The notes under the pieces are model-generated. The model had not been told where the DNA came from, made no database searches, and worked only from the letters and a program-made list of their open reading frames with translations. A DNA stretch of 64,000 nucleotides, from the NCBI RefSeq assembly GCF_003003005.1, contig NZ_PVTR01000003.1, positions 108,890 through 172,889 on the forward strand. Direction: 5' to 3'. This DNA comes from Mongoliibacter ruber. Lineage in GTDB: Bacteria; Bacteroidota; Bacteroidia; Cytophagales; Cyclobacteriaceae. Shown piece by piece: positions 26,454 to 36,054 of this stretch; the stretch's first letter is position 1; every line of letters begins with the position of its first letter. A program made the position numbers and the translations under genes.

Positions 26454-28885
26454 TTGCTGAAATTGACTGAGTAGGTGATGGATGGAAATACGGCACCAAG
26501 AATAGAAATCTGATAAGGCCTCAGCCTCCTTGACATTCCTTCCCGCTGGTAGAAAACAGAGTAGGCATTCCTCCTACCAAGCAAGTTATAAATAGAGAAG
26601 TTGAATTTATCATCCCAAGTGCGCACGATACCATTGGTCAGGTAACTCAGGTCTATCCTGAAATAATTGGGAATACGGAACTGATTCCTATCCCCAAAAT
26701 CAGGAATAAAAATCCCCCCTACGACATAATTTGCACTAGGTGCAGTGACAGGTCTTCCTGTTGAATAGTTGGCGTGCATATTCAAGAATCTTGACTTTCC
26801 CAAATGAAGATTTGCCACCAAAGACACAATATGAGGTCGGTCAAAATTGGTCGGAAACCAATTGCCTCGATTGACCTGAATTTCTTGGAACTCAGATACT
26901 GTCCTGATCAATGACCTGCTGTACGTGTAAGCCAACCAACCTGTGAGCGCTCCTCTATTCCTCTGGATCATCAATTCACCTCCAAATGCCTTCCCTTCTC
27001 CTTGGATCAATTCTGTCTCCAAGCCTCTATTGAGAAAAAGGTCGGCAAAATCCCTATACTCTAACTGATTATCTGTCATCCTGTAGAATCCTTCTATAGA
27101 AGTAGACCATTCATCTTCGTCGAAATTCCTGAAAAAGCCCAATGAGAAATTGTGGGAACGCTGGGGCAAAATATAATTGGTACTCAACTGCCAAAGGTCA
27201 ATAGGTGTAGGTCCAGTGGCATTGGAAACGGTCTGTAAATATTGATACATCTTTGAGTAACCACCTTTGATAGAATTGGCCTCATCAATACTCCAGCGAA
27301 AGGATACCCTTGGTTCAAAACCTCCATACCTCAGTATCTCACCCGAACCGAAGATTTCTTCTCCTGTACGTGTCAGGCCACTGATTGGCAATCCCTGCTC
27401 GTAGGTAAAAACAGTATCCGGCCCAAGTTGCATATAGGTGGAATACCGCAAACCGGCTGTCAATGCAAAATTTTCGTGGGGATTCCATTCTCCTGATACA
27501 AAAGGAGCCAATTCCATTCCCCTCTGTTTGCTGACCTGTTCAGGAATAATGCCAGAACCTCCACTTAAAGGAGACAAGGTTTCTGGTCGCATTTGGTATT
27601 GAATTCCTTCTCCTCCAAAAGTCAGTTCAAAATTATCTTTAGTCCAAAGTCCGGATATTTTTCCCTGCAAATAATAAAGTCCATTATCAACTTGAAAAGC
27701 ATCTTCCTGAGAGGGCTCGAAAAAACCGTTGTTAAAAGACCCATATGCCAAAAGGCCAACCAAGGAGAAATTATCTGTAATCAGATTTTTGGAAGTCAAT
27801 GAGGTGACAAAGTTGTTCCACTCAAATCCAAACTGATTGGAAAACTGGAAAAAATCTCCTGTGTTCAATACATTCAGATCTAGGGTATTTTTCTCAGAAA
27901 ACTTATGACTGAGACCTAGATAAATATCATGGAAACGGATATTGCTGTTTCTAACATCATATTGATCAACGGTGTTGAGCATCCAATTGGCATTGGAACG
28001 TCGGATACCTGCTATCATACTTGTTTTGTCAGGATTTAGTGGGCCCTCCACCATGATCTTGCTGGTGGCCGTCCCGAAAGAAAGACCATAATTCCATTCT
28101 TCAAAATCACCCTTTCTCATTTCAATGTTCAAGGCCGCTGCACTTCTGCCACCAAAATAACTGGGCACAGCACCTTTATATAAGGAGAAGTTTTGTAAGA
28201 CGTCCCCATTGAATGCACTGAGAAATCCCAACGCATGGTTGTTGCTCAGGACAATCGCCTCATTCATCATGATAAGATTTTGGTCGGCCTGACCACCACG
28301 GATATTCAAACCCGGTGATCCTTCTCCCACTGAGTTCACACCTGGCATGGCTTGCAGCACATTGAACACATCGGGTTCACCCATCATAGCAGGTACCAAT
28401 TTGATCTCTTCAATACTCATCCTAGTCAGACCGGTGATTGCACTTCGTACATTTCTATCCCGCTCTTCAGCCATCACTGTAAAAACATCGAGTTGGAAAT
28501 TCAAGTCATTCAGTTCTACATTTATAACTCCGTTACCATACATTTCTATAATATAGTAGTCTGCAGTTTTGGCAAATTTCCGAAATACAATTCTATGCCT
28601 TCCCGAGTCCAAAGGGACAACATATTGACCGCTAATGTCAGAATTAACACCCGTAAAAAATCCATCGATATGCACTGACACTCCTGAAAGCGGAGTACCC
28701 GTTTCTTTTTCCTTTATGGTTCCGGTCAAAAAGTAACGTCCTTGTTTTTCTCCTTCTTCTGCCTGAAACCTGATTTCTTTAAATTCATTTTGTGCAAGAG
28801 CCTGATTAGTAAAGCATAAAAAGAAAATTGTACAGCAAAAAAGTATACTAATTATCCTAAGAAAAATTTTATAGAAGTATTGCAT
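26450..28885 (-). CDS. TonB-dependent receptor with carboxypeptidase-regulatory-like domain
   Basis: An 811-residue outer-membrane receptor. A signal peptide ends near NQALAQNEF, and a regulatory-like domain (LTGTIKEKETGTPLSGVSV) follows at about residues 52-130. The plug contains FNVLQAMPGVNSVGEGSPGLNIRGGQADQNL and the barrel ends in a C-terminal phenylalanine-containing strand. It belongs to the FecA-like/DUF4249-associated receptors and not to the SusC group. It is upstream of and overlaps the DUF4249 gene by four bases. The ligand is unknown. Its upstream 300 bases are AT-rich. Confidence 0.93.
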   Translation of the reverse strand: MQYFYKIFLRIISILFCCTIFFLCFTNQALAQNEFKEIRFQAEEGEKQGRYFLTGTIKEKETGTPLSGVSVHIDGFFTGVNSDISGQYVVPLDSGRHRIVFRKFAKTADYYIIEMYGNGVINVELNDLNFQLDVFTVMAEERDRNVRSAITGLTRMSIEEIKLVPAMMGEPDVFNVLQAMPGVNSVGEGSPGLNIRGGQADQNLIMMNEAIVLSNNHALGFLSAFNGDVLQNFSLYKGAVPSYFGGRSAAALNIEMRKGDFEEWNYGLSFGTATSKIMVEGPLNPDKTSMIAGIRRSNANWMLNTVDQYDVRNSNIRFHDIYLGLSHKFSEKNTLDLNVLNTGDFFQFSNQFGFEWNNFVTSLTSKNLITDNFSLVGLLAYGSFNNGFFEPSQEDAFQVDNGLYYLQGKISGLWTKDNFELTFGGEGIQYQMRPETLSPLSGGSGIIPEQVSKQRGMELAPFVSGEWNPHENFALTAGLRYSTYMQLGPDTVFTYEQGLPISGLTRTGEEIFGSGEILRYGGFEPRVSFRWSIDEANSIKGGYSKMYQYLQTVSNATGPTPIDLWQLSTNYILPQRSHNFSLGFFRNFDEDEWSTSIEGFYRMTDNQLEYRDFADLFLNRGLETELIQGEGKAFGGELMIQRNRGALTGWLAYTYSRSLIRTVSEFQEIQVNRGNWFPTNFDRPHIVSLVANLHLGKSRFLNMHANYSTGRPVTAPSANYVVGGIFIPDFGDRNQFRIPNYFRIDLSYLTNGIVRTWDDKFNFSIYNLLGRRNAYSVFYQREGMSRRLRPYQISILGAVFPSITYSVNFSK

Positions 28886-29202
28886 ATAAACTTTAACACA
28901 ATCAATTAAACCCTAAGTTATAAAAATGAAATTTAGATTCTAATAATCACCGGCGATTATTTTTATGGGGTAAATATTGATGCAGATTTTTTTATTAAAA
29001 AAACAAGGAAGCTTAAAATTTGAAAATCATTACTGATCAGTGGTTATTAAAAAATTAGGCCTCATTAAATACCACCAACAATTCTATAAGGTAAGTATTT
29101 TGGGTTTTCAGTAATTTAAATTTAGAAAATAAAGAATGTGAAATTCAGTTTTGTCAATTCTCATAAATTGCAAACTTCGAGAAGCTACATTCCTTCATTA
29201 TT
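28886..29202. other. Intergenic region, no gene seen
   Basis: An AT-rich gap holding the 5' region of the TonB receptor gene and the 3' end of the small lipoprotein gene. A TGATCAGTGGTTATTAAAA word near 29034 resembles TGATCAGTGGTTAATTTTT near 44036, part of the dispersed repeats. I see no hairpin terminator and no open frame of interest. Confidence 0.5.
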
Positions 29203-29790
29203 TCAAGAAACAATCATCCGTTCCTCCACCAAATCTCTTTTTATTCCTTTTAGCAATCGTTTAGCTGTTCCTTTTCTAATAATATTTCCTGGATTATGAT
29301 ACCCATACCCAGACCAAATGTGCGTACCCGTTTGGATATCGATAAGGTATACTTGAAATATCCTTCTAATGACCTCTCCTCTTGGCTCATTGATTTTCAT
29401 ATTGATCAACAATACATAATCTACCTCAACAGCTTTGGTTTTCTCCTGAAAATCATTGAAAGTGTACTCATTATGATTTTCAAAAACCTTCCTGAAATCA
29501 TGAGAGACTAGAGGAAGAAAAATGTCCCAGCCAACATCGTTTAAGTGATTTCTGAAGCGTTCGTATTCAAGATTATTGAATTTATCTTTTACGGCTTTGT
29601 CATAAGTATCTTCGTTCCATCCTGAAATTTCACCTTGATATTCGGTGAATACCAACATCATGTTGTCAATAGGTTTTTCAGGTTGATGGACAATTTTAGA
29701 ACTGACTGCCCTTCTCCAATTATTGCAACTGCTGAAAAGCAAAGACATCATACAAACAGAAATTAAAAAAAAGACGCGGTTTTTAAGCAT
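29203..29790 (-). CDS. Small lipoprotein of unknown function, paralogue 1
   Basis: A 195-residue lipoprotein (LLFSSC). After the lipidation site come NNWRRAV and a conserved body ending RKGTAKRLLKGIKRDLVEE. It is clearly paralogous to the next gene upstream: both share the blocks FNNLEYERFRNHL / FNNLEHRRFRDHL, IFQVYLIDIQTG / NFQVYLFDKGI and GYGYHNPGNIIRKG / GFGYYNQGNIIRRP. The family is unknown to me. The C-terminal half, with its FQVYLID strand and GxGYxNxGNII motif, looks like an alpha/beta domain of envelope proteins. It lies 30 bases after its paralogue, likely one transcript. Confidence 0.82.
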   Translation of the reverse strand: MLKNRVFFLISVCMMSLLFSSCNNWRRAVSSKIVHQPEKPIDNMMLVFTEYQGEISGWNEDTYDKAVKDKFNNLEYERFRNHLNDVGWDIFLPLVSHDFRKVFENHNEYTFNDFQEKTKAVEVDYVLLINMKINEPRGEVIRRIFQVYLIDIQTGTHIWSGYGYHNPGNIIRKGTAKRLLKGIKRDLVEERMIVS

Positions 29791-29820
29791 AGCAGTTTGG
29801 CTTTTTTTGGTGTTTCGGGC

Positions 29821-30396
29821 TTACATCAACATCCCATCCGATTTCAAGTCCCTTTTGATACGGTTGCTTAACCTTTGGGCAGCAGGCCTTCTGATAATAT
29901 TTCCCTGATTATAATACCCAAATCCAGTCCATAATGGCTGCTCAATTCCCTTATCAAACAGGTATACTTGAAAGTTTTGTTGGGAAAACTCTCCCCTATC
30001 CATGTTATTCCGCATAGAAATGATCAATAAGTGTTGAAAATCAGAGTCATTGATAACCGTATTGAATTCTTCAAAAGAGTAATCCTGATGTACTTCAAAA
30101 AAATCCTTGCTATCAAAAGTTTTTACTGCATCAAATGTATACCTAGTAGCTGATGCAAGGTGGTCTCTGAACCTTCTATGTTCCAGATTATTGAATTTGC
30201 CTCGAATACTTTTATTATAAAACTCCTCATCCAATTGAAGAATCTCATTGTCGGTTTCCACAAAGAGAATTAAAAAACCTTCAAGTGGTTTTTCCAAGTC
30301 GCCTGATTTTTTGGTATGGACAGCACGGTTGAAATTGGTGCAGCTATTGAATACCAACAACATTACGAAGAACAATAGCGGATGGATAACTTTCAT
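29821..30396 (-). CDS. Small lipoprotein of unknown function, paralogue 2
   Basis: A 191-residue lipoprotein (VFNSC) when started at the ATG ending at 30396; the frame extends 11 codons further up to 30429 but the inner start gives the better signal peptide. It is homologous along its whole length to the gene at 29203-29790, so the pair is a tandem duplication. Conserved features are NxxRAV after the lipid cysteine, a central FNNLExxRFRxHL helix and the C-terminal GNIIRRPAAQRLSNRIKRDL. Nothing indicates catalysis. The divergent neighbour at 30698 is a DUF5686 protein. Confidence 0.82.
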   Translation of the reverse strand: MKVIHPLLFFVMLLVFNSCTNFNRAVHTKKSGDLEKPLEGFLILFVETDNEILQLDEEFYNKSIRGKFNNLEHRRFRDHLASATRYTFDAVKTFDSKDFFEVHQDYSFEEFNTVINDSDFQHLLIISMRNNMDRGEFSQQNFQVYLFDKGIEQPLWTGFGYYNQGNIIRRPAAQRLSNRIKRDLKSDGMLM

Positions 30397-30697
30397 AAGT
30401 AGGATTGATTTGACCGTACCTATGCACACGGATAACTAAAAAATAGGTTTGGAATAGAATTCTATTTTTACAGTATTTTTAAAATTTTGATTTGAAAATT
30501 TCCAATCTAACAAAATTAAACCTATTTAACAATTGTATTTAAAAGCACCTGCACATCAGCATTTTAGATGGATTTCCAAAACATGTTTTTAAAAAAATCC
30601 TTAATACTGATTCAAAAGTTAAACTTCGCAAAAAAACTTAGTCAACATATTCACGTTCGAAGGAAAAGTAGTATTTTTCCACCTCTTTATCAACGCT

Positions 30698-33355
30698 ATG
30701 ACTAGACCAACAAGCGCAATTAAGTTTGCAATTCCACTTTTAATTTTTACACTACTTTTACCTCTTAGTACTCTTGCACAAGGGATTAAGGGAAAAATAA
30801 CAAATAAAGAAGGTGAAGCATTGCCTTTTGCTTCTATCTACATTCGAAACACAGGAGACGGTGTTCCAGCTAACCAAAACGGTGATTATGAAATAAGACT
30901 AAAATCCGGTTATTATGATGTGGTCGCACAGTATTTAGGCTATGCTACCCAAGTCGGTACTATCGAGGTGAAAGACAATTGGGCCACTTTAGATTTCCAG
31001 CTGGAGGAACAAACCTATGCCCTTCAGGAAGTCACAGTAAAGACAGGACAGGAAGACCCGGCCCTGACCATTATGAGGAAAGCGATTTCCAAAGCCAAAT
31101 TCCACAGACTTCAGGTGCAGGAATACAGCATGATGGTCTACCTCAAAGGGACTGGTAAATTGACCAATGCCCCATTTTTCCTCAAAAAAGAAATAGAAAA
31201 AGACGGATTCAAACTGAATGAGGCTTATACCTCAGAATCAGTTTCCAAAATCCACTTCCAGCAACCCAATAAGGTAGAAGAAACAGTTATCAGCATCCGA
31301 ACAAGCGGTGACAACAACCAAACCTCACCAGCTCCCTACATTGCCACCAGTTTTTACAATGCCAAAATCAATGAAGCGGTATCCCCTTTGGCTCCCTCAG
31401 CTTTCGCATATTATAAATTCAAATATGAGGGTTCTTTCGTAGAAAACGGGGTTATGATCAATAAAATCAGGGTCACCCCGAGGTCAAGGGGCGAGCGGGT
31501 ATTTGAAGGACATATCTATATTATCGAAAACCTCTGGGCCATCCACAGTCTGGACTTGAAAACTTCTCTTTTGGGATTTCAGATAGAGGTGCAGCAAATC
31601 TATCAACCTGTAGCCGAAAACGTGTGGATGCCCTCCACCCATACCTACACTTTTGGAGGGAAGTTTTTTGGCTTTGCCGGAGAATTCAAATACCTAGCAT
31701 CTACCCGTGATTATGACATCACCCTGAATCCCGATCTCATTGTCGAGACCACCATCATTGATGAAAAAATCGATGAGGTGCCAAAAGACATCAAGCTGGA
31801 CAAAAGCCTCTCTACCATGGAGCAGATGGCACAGTCTGACAAGCTCACCAGAAAGGATTTCCGTAAAATGATCAATGAATACGAAAAGGAGGCTTTAAAA
31901 GAAAGGGAGGAAGAGGATGTTGTTTCCGAGAGAACTTACAAAGTAGATTCACTGGCAACCAAAAGAAGCCTGAGTTATTGGGACAGTATTCGGCCGGTCA
32001 AACTCACCGATGAAGAAGTCAGGGGCTACACTCGGGATGATAGTTTGGCGGTCATAGAAGCTGCAAAAGAATCCAAGGTAGATTCCGTAGCCAGAAAAGC
32101 CAGAAGAAAATTCCAGCCCCTTGATATAGTCACAGGAGGAGGATACAATTTTGGAAAAGGCAGAAGACTAGCCTTCCGCAATAACCTGACGAAGTTTTCT
32201 TTTAACACCGTAGAAGGCTACAAAGTGGGCTTAGGTGCTTACTACAGGATCTCCAGTTCAGAAAAAATGGCTGATTCGGTAAGCCAGCACACACGGTCGC
32301 TTACCATAAGTCCGGAATTTAGGTATGGATTTGCGAGCAAACAAGCTTATGGCACCTTGGATATCCGAAGGGCCATTACCAAAGAAGAAATGGGGCTGAC
32401 TTTTGGCGCGGCAGGTGGTTCTTATATTTACCAGTTTAATGCTGACAACCCGATTCAGGAACAGGTAAATGCTCTTTATTCCATATTGCTTAGACAGAAT
32501 TACATGAAACTCTATGAGCAGGATTTTGCCAAAGCTTACCTCTATCACCGTGTGAATGATAAGTTGACTTACAGGTCCACCTTCAGCTATGCCAACAGGC
32601 GGGAGCTTTTCAACAATTCTGACTTTAGCCTATACAACAGACCTGAAAGGGTCTATACTCCAAACAGACCTGAAAATGTAGAAGCCACTGATGCAAATTT
32701 TGAAAACAGCCAAGCCCTCATTTTCGAAGGTTCGCTGGAATGGCGTCCGGGGATGAAATACTACATCAGGAATGGGCGAAAAAGACCTATTTATGAATCA
32801 GCTCCTTTGGTGAATCTTAAGTACTCCAAGGCTTTTGGGGGTCTTCTCAATACACCGAATGCCGCCAATTTTGACATGGTAGAAGCGAATTTGGAACACT
32901 TTTTTAATTTTGGGGTGAGTGGCAAGTTGAATTTCAACTTAACAGCAGGTGCCTTTTTTAATAATTCCCAAGTGTACTTCATGGATTTCAAGCACTTTGG
33001 AGGCAACAGGACCATCTTTGCCAATATGGGTGTGGCTGACAACTTCAGGTTTTTGGATTACTACCAATACTCCACGCAAAGCCAATACGTCTCTGCCATA
33101 GTGCATTACCAATTCAGGAAATTTTTGCTTACCCAATTGCCGATGTTGAGATTTTCAGGGGTGAGAGAAAATATATTCTTCAACTACCTCAAAACAGCTG
33201 AGTCCCCGCATTACTGGGAAGTTGGCTATTCCCTGGACAACCTGTTCAGGATCTTCCGACTGGAAATGGGTGCAGGCTTTGAAAACAGCGCTTACCAAAG
33301 ATCAGGCGTAAGGGTTGGGATTGCCAGCTTTATCAATATCAGTATGGGAGATTGA
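30698..33355 (+). CDS. DUF5686 outer-membrane protein with carboxypeptidase-regulatory-like domain
   Basis: An 885-residue protein with signal peptide ending STLAQG. A regulatory-like beta-sandwich (IKGKITNKEGEALPFASIYI, about residues 30-110) leads into the DUF5686 region, which starts around DPALTIMRKAISKAKFHRLQ. The last 400 residues are rich in aromatic alternating strands, fitting an outer-membrane beta-barrel. A charged segment (residues 395-425) includes KEREEEDVVSERTYKVD. Family members are widespread in Bacteroidota and uncharacterised; the regulatory-like domain is the one also found in SusC-type receptors. It is a single gene with its own upstream region. Confidence 0.9.
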   Translation: MTRPTSAIKFAIPLLIFTLLLPLSTLAQGIKGKITNKEGEALPFASIYIRNTGDGVPANQNGDYEIRLKSGYYDVVAQYLGYATQVGTIEVKDNWATLDFQLEEQTYALQEVTVKTGQEDPALTIMRKAISKAKFHRLQVQEYSMMVYLKGTGKLTNAPFFLKKEIEKDGFKLNEAYTSESVSKIHFQQPNKVEETVISIRTSGDNNQTSPAPYIATSFYNAKINEAVSPLAPSAFAYYKFKYEGSFVENGVMINKIRVTPRSRGERVFEGHIYIIENLWAIHSLDLKTSLLGFQIEVQQIYQPVAENVWMPSTHTYTFGGKFFGFAGEFKYLASTRDYDITLNPDLIVETTIIDEKIDEVPKDIKLDKSLSTMEQMAQSDKLTRKDFRKMINEYEKEALKEREEEDVVSERTYKVDSLATKRSLSYWDSIRPVKLTDEEVRGYTRDDSLAVIEAAKESKVDSVARKARRKFQPLDIVTGGGYNFGKGRRLAFRNNLTKFSFNTVEGYKVGLGAYYRISSSEKMADSVSQHTRSLTISPEFRYGFASKQAYGTLDIRRAITKEEMGLTFGAAGGSYIYQFNADNPIQEQVNALYSILLRQNYMKLYEQDFAKAYLYHRVNDKLTYRSTFSYANRRELFNNSDFSLYNRPERVYTPNRPENVEATDANFENSQALIFEGSLEWRPGMKYYIRNGRKRPIYESAPLVNLKYSKAFGGLLNTPNAANFDMVEANLEHFFNFGVSGKLNFNLTAGAFFNNSQVYFMDFKHFGGNRTIFANMGVADNFRFLDYYQYSTQSQYVSAIVHYQFRKFLLTQLPMLRFSGVRENIFFNYLKTAESPHYWEVGYSLDNLFRIFRLEMGAGFENSAYQRSGVRVGIASFINISMGD

Positions 33356-33416
33356 GATTAGAAAGGATGAGAGCCTGCCCCGAAGTATTTCGGGGGAGGA
33401 GGGATGAAGGATGAAA

Positions 33417-33648
33417 ATTGTAGATTTTAGATTTTAGAATTTAGAATTGGGTTCGAGGTTGTTCAAGGGTTTAATTTAGGTGAAGAAAGGATGAAATTAA
33501 TGACCCTGAAGTGCCTGTCCCGAAAATCGGGAGGTCAAGTATATATTAGCCCCGGGTTGCTACCCGGGGTAAATATGATCATAAACCTTCATTTTTTTTG
33601 TCCGAATAATGGTCAATTGTGTAAAATACTTTTCGCCAAAAACAGGGA
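33417..33648. repeat. Two adjacent dispersed repeats
   Basis: Bases 33417-33496 repeat 23230-23309. Bases 33499-33648 repeat 39607-39754 in the same orientation. The latter carries the hairpins TCCCGAAAATCGGGA and CCCCGGGTTGCTACCCGGGG and ends with the word CGCCAAAAACAG. A further CCCCGAAGTATTTCGGGG hairpin sits at 33378-33395, just after the DUF5686 gene, without a U-tract. No coding potential is seen. Confidence 0.75.
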
Positions 33649-33681
33649 TATTTTTAAATTATTCCCCTTGGAATCTGTCCT

Positions 33682-33960
33682 AATTAGATTTCTCCTCCTT
33701 CGTCGTCGAAATGACAAAGAAAGGCCTTATTATACCCTCTTTTATCTGCGATTATCTGCGCCATCCGCGGGATAAAAATTTAATGTCTTTGCGTCCTTGC
33801 GGGAAACAATTTTTCTCCCGATTCGGGACAAGTCCTACGTGAAACCATACCGCGTGAAACCCCTCTCACAATTAGATTTCTCCTCCTTCGTCGTCGAAAT
33901 GACAAAGGAAGGCCTTATTATACCCTCTTTTATCTGCGATTATCTGCGCCATCCGCGGGA
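33682..33960 (+). repeat. 91-bp direct duplication, 188-bp period
   Basis: Bases 33682-33772 and 33870-33960 are the same 91-bp sequence with one visible difference (AAAGAAAGG versus AAAGGAAGG). They begin AATTAGATTTCTCCTCC and end GCGCCATCCGCGGGA. The 97-bp spacer and the flank to 34009 carry TCCCGATTCGGGA-type hairpins. The unit combines two words that recur separately elsewhere in this window (TTTCTCCTCC...GAAATGAC and ATCTGCG...CGCGGGA). Confidence 0.85.
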
Positions 33961-34009
33961 AACAAAACCCTCCCGATTCTCGGGACAAGTTCTGCGTGAA
34001 CCCAATCTC

Positions 34010-34480
34010 CTACTCCAAACTATACCACTCCACCTCAAGTGGCTTTCTTCTTCCTTTGGCCTCGGGAGCGAAATGAGTGGAAAGATAATCCACAATAGGG
34101 TCCTCATTAGAACCTAAATCCCAAAAACCCTGTGTCTCTTGCATCCATCTTATCACCTGAATCCAGCCCTCACGGGTGAACCTGTTTTGGGTCACCAACT
34201 TGGCTGAATGGCAATTGGTGCAATTGGCCAAGACCAACTGCAATCCCTCTCCCTGTACCAAACCTACCTCTTCGATTTTTTCGTCTGTCCACTCTTCGTC
34301 CACAACTTGTACTTCCACCGCTGGGACTTCTTCTTTGGAATCAGCAAACCAATTTGTAAGTATTTCCGGTTGAAACTGTACCATCACGATCAAGCCAATG
34401 GCGGACACAATCAAAAAAACCATCATCAAACCCAAGGCAGCAACAGCAGTCAATAACTTCCTGATATCATTTGATTGCAT
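34010..34480 (-). CDS. Membrane-anchored monohaem cytochrome c (SorB-like)
   Basis: A 156-residue protein with one transmembrane anchor near residues 10-32 (LTAVAALGLMMVFLIVSAIG). A periplasmic domain follows with a single haem-binding motif CTNCH near residue 87 and a downstream methionine (IRWMQETQGFW) that may be the axial ligand. It lies one base after the molybdenum enzyme gene and is almost certainly its electron acceptor, carrying electrons towards the respiratory chain. The pairing parallels the known SorA/SorB sulfite dehydrogenase, but the substrate here is inferred. Confidence 0.86.
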   Translation of the reverse strand: MQSNDIRKLLTAVAALGLMMVFLIVSAIGLIVMVQFQPEILTNWFADSKEEVPAVEVQVVDEEWTDEKIEEVGLVQGEGLQLVLANCTNCHSAKLVTQNRFTREGWIQVIRWMQETQGFWDLGSNEDPIVDYLSTHFAPEAKGRRKPLEVEWYSLE

Positions 34481-34481
34481 A

Positions 34482-35744
34482 CTATATTACCTTTACCGCT
34501 ATCCTGTGACATGCATTGTTGAGGTAGCCTTTTGGATTCCAACCTGGAACCACCATAGGCTGGCTACGTCCCTGATCGTCTGTAGCCATTGCCCAAACTT
34601 CATAATAACCTTTTTTAGGAAACTTGATATTGGCCTTGAAATGCTGCCAGGCAAACCTATTGACGGGAGCATCCAACTGACAGGCGTGCCAAGTCGTGCC
34701 AAAATCTATTGAATAAGCCACTTTACTGATCATCTCCTCTCCGGCCCAAGCATGCCCGCGGATATCCAGGTTTTTGCCAAAAGAAAACTCAGCTCCTGAT
34801 TTAGGGTAAGTAATGATAGACTTCACTGGCATGGATTCGATGATCCGCATATTTTCATCTGGAGATCGTTCCCCTGGTTCAACAGGTTCTATAGGAACCC
34901 TATAAGAAGGAGATTCCATTTTGGAACCATCATGTATTTTATTTCTAATCGAAAGTCCATTGATCCACTTCCCTGAAGCTGAGGCAGGAAATCCTCCTGC
35001 TACCAACCGAAGTGGATAGCCATGGGCCATGGGAATATCTTTTCCATTCATCTGAAAGGCAATCAAAGTCTCATCTTGCTTGGCTTTGTCAATGGGGATT
35101 CCCCTTGATATGGACTCTTTTGAAGGATCTCCGCTGAGGTGGGCATCAGTGCCGTGATAGCCAACATACACTGCATCGTTATTGATCCCCACATCATCCA
35201 ATAAATCTTTTACCCGGATACCAGTCCAAGTCGCACAGGAGACTGCACCCTGACCCCATTGGTTGCCTTCGGCAGGTGGGTAAAACTCACCTCTGCCATT
35301 GCCACCACATTCTAGCGTCAATTGGTAGGTATGGGTTTTGAATTTGCTTTTCAATTCCGCCAAGGTATATGTCTTCTCTTGGGAGACCGATTCTCCCTTG
35401 ATAGTCAAGGTCCAATTGGAAGGATCAATCTTTTCCGGCAAAAGCCCATTGTTGCGTAAAAACATCTTTTCAGCAGGTGTGACTTTATCATCCAACAGAT
35501 GAATGGGGGTCTCTACATTCCAAGGCCTATCATTCAAAACCTTGAGAGCAGGATCTTTCCCTAATGACTTCAAATTGTCCTGATCTTCCAAAAAAACAGG
35601 GAGATAACCCTTAGGCATATTTTCCGCAAAAACAATTTCAGCACCTAAAACTGAAGCAAAAGATGCCAAACTTATTTTTTTTATAAATGATCTTCTTTCC
35701 TTTTTCACAAACTTTCTGATTATACCTGAAAAATAAGAACTCAT
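34482..35744 (-). CDS. Sulfite-oxidase-family molybdopterin enzyme (SorA-like)
   Basis: A 420-residue enzyme with a twin-arginine signal (RRSFIKKISLASF), a sulfite-oxidase molybdopterin domain and a C-terminal Mo-co dimerisation domain (KSIITYPKSGAEFSFGKNLDIRGHAWAG onward). The likely molybdenum-ligating cysteine is in LTLECGGNGRGEF near residue 145. WGQGAVSCATWTGIRVKDLL near 170 is also typical. It should be folded with cofactor in the cytoplasm and exported by Tat. Oxidation of sulfite to sulfate in the periplasm is the best guess, with electrons passed to the adjacent cytochrome. SoxC-like or other SorT-type activities are alternatives. Confidence 0.9.
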   Translation of the reverse strand: MSSYFSGIIRKFVKKERRSFIKKISLASFASVLGAEIVFAENMPKGYLPVFLEDQDNLKSLGKDPALKVLNDRPWNVETPIHLLDDKVTPAEKMFLRNNGLLPEKIDPSNWTLTIKGESVSQEKTYTLAELKSKFKTHTYQLTLECGGNGRGEFYPPAEGNQWGQGAVSCATWTGIRVKDLLDDVGINNDAVYVGYHGTDAHLSGDPSKESISRGIPIDKAKQDETLIAFQMNGKDIPMAHGYPLRLVAGGFPASASGKWINGLSIRNKIHDGSKMESPSYRVPIEPVEPGERSPDENMRIIESMPVKSIITYPKSGAEFSFGKNLDIRGHAWAGEEMISKVAYSIDFGTTWHACQLDAPVNRFAWQHFKANIKFPKKGYYEVWAMATDDQGRSQPMVVPGWNPKGYLNNACHRIAVKVI

Positions 35745-35851
35745 ATGACCTTATCCAAGACACCGGTGTAAATGATGTCTTCTCGCTTTTGAATAAAACA
35801 ATATGATGGTAAGCCTGTTAGGTAATTACTAAACCATAAAATATTTTAACC

Positions 35852-36052
35852 ATGTCAGAATCAAAACAAAACATTCAATCTTGGCCGGATTTGGCCATTG
35901 GTCTTTATGAAAAACTTACTGGAAAAGGAGCTGTAATTTCCTATGAATTTGAAGACTTCAGTCTTGGAGTACCAAGGGAGGTGGGTTCCAATGATGTGAC
36001 CACTTGGAAAATCAACGGAAAGCTAAAAATTTCAACATCTGAAAGTAAATAG
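35852..36052 (+). CDS. Small hypothetical protein
   Basis: A 66-residue soluble protein. The N-terminal half (WPDLAIGLYEKLTGKGAVISYEF) looks helical and the remainder is beta-rich (VTTWKINGKLKIS). I do not recognise it. No signal peptide or membrane segment is present. The next gene starts two bases after its stop, so they form a two-gene operon. Divergent from the molybdoenzyme gene, with about 100 bases in between. Confidence 0.65.
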   Translation: MSESKQNIQSWPDLAIGLYEKLTGKGAVISYEFEDFSLGVPREVGSNDVTTWKINGKLKISTSESK

Positions 36053-36054
36053 CC

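Noticed and set aside
33491-34117. Two plus-strand open frames as genes
   Set aside because: They cross dispersed repeats and share repeated peptide segments only because of the 91-bp duplication; the second also runs antisense into the cytochrome gene.
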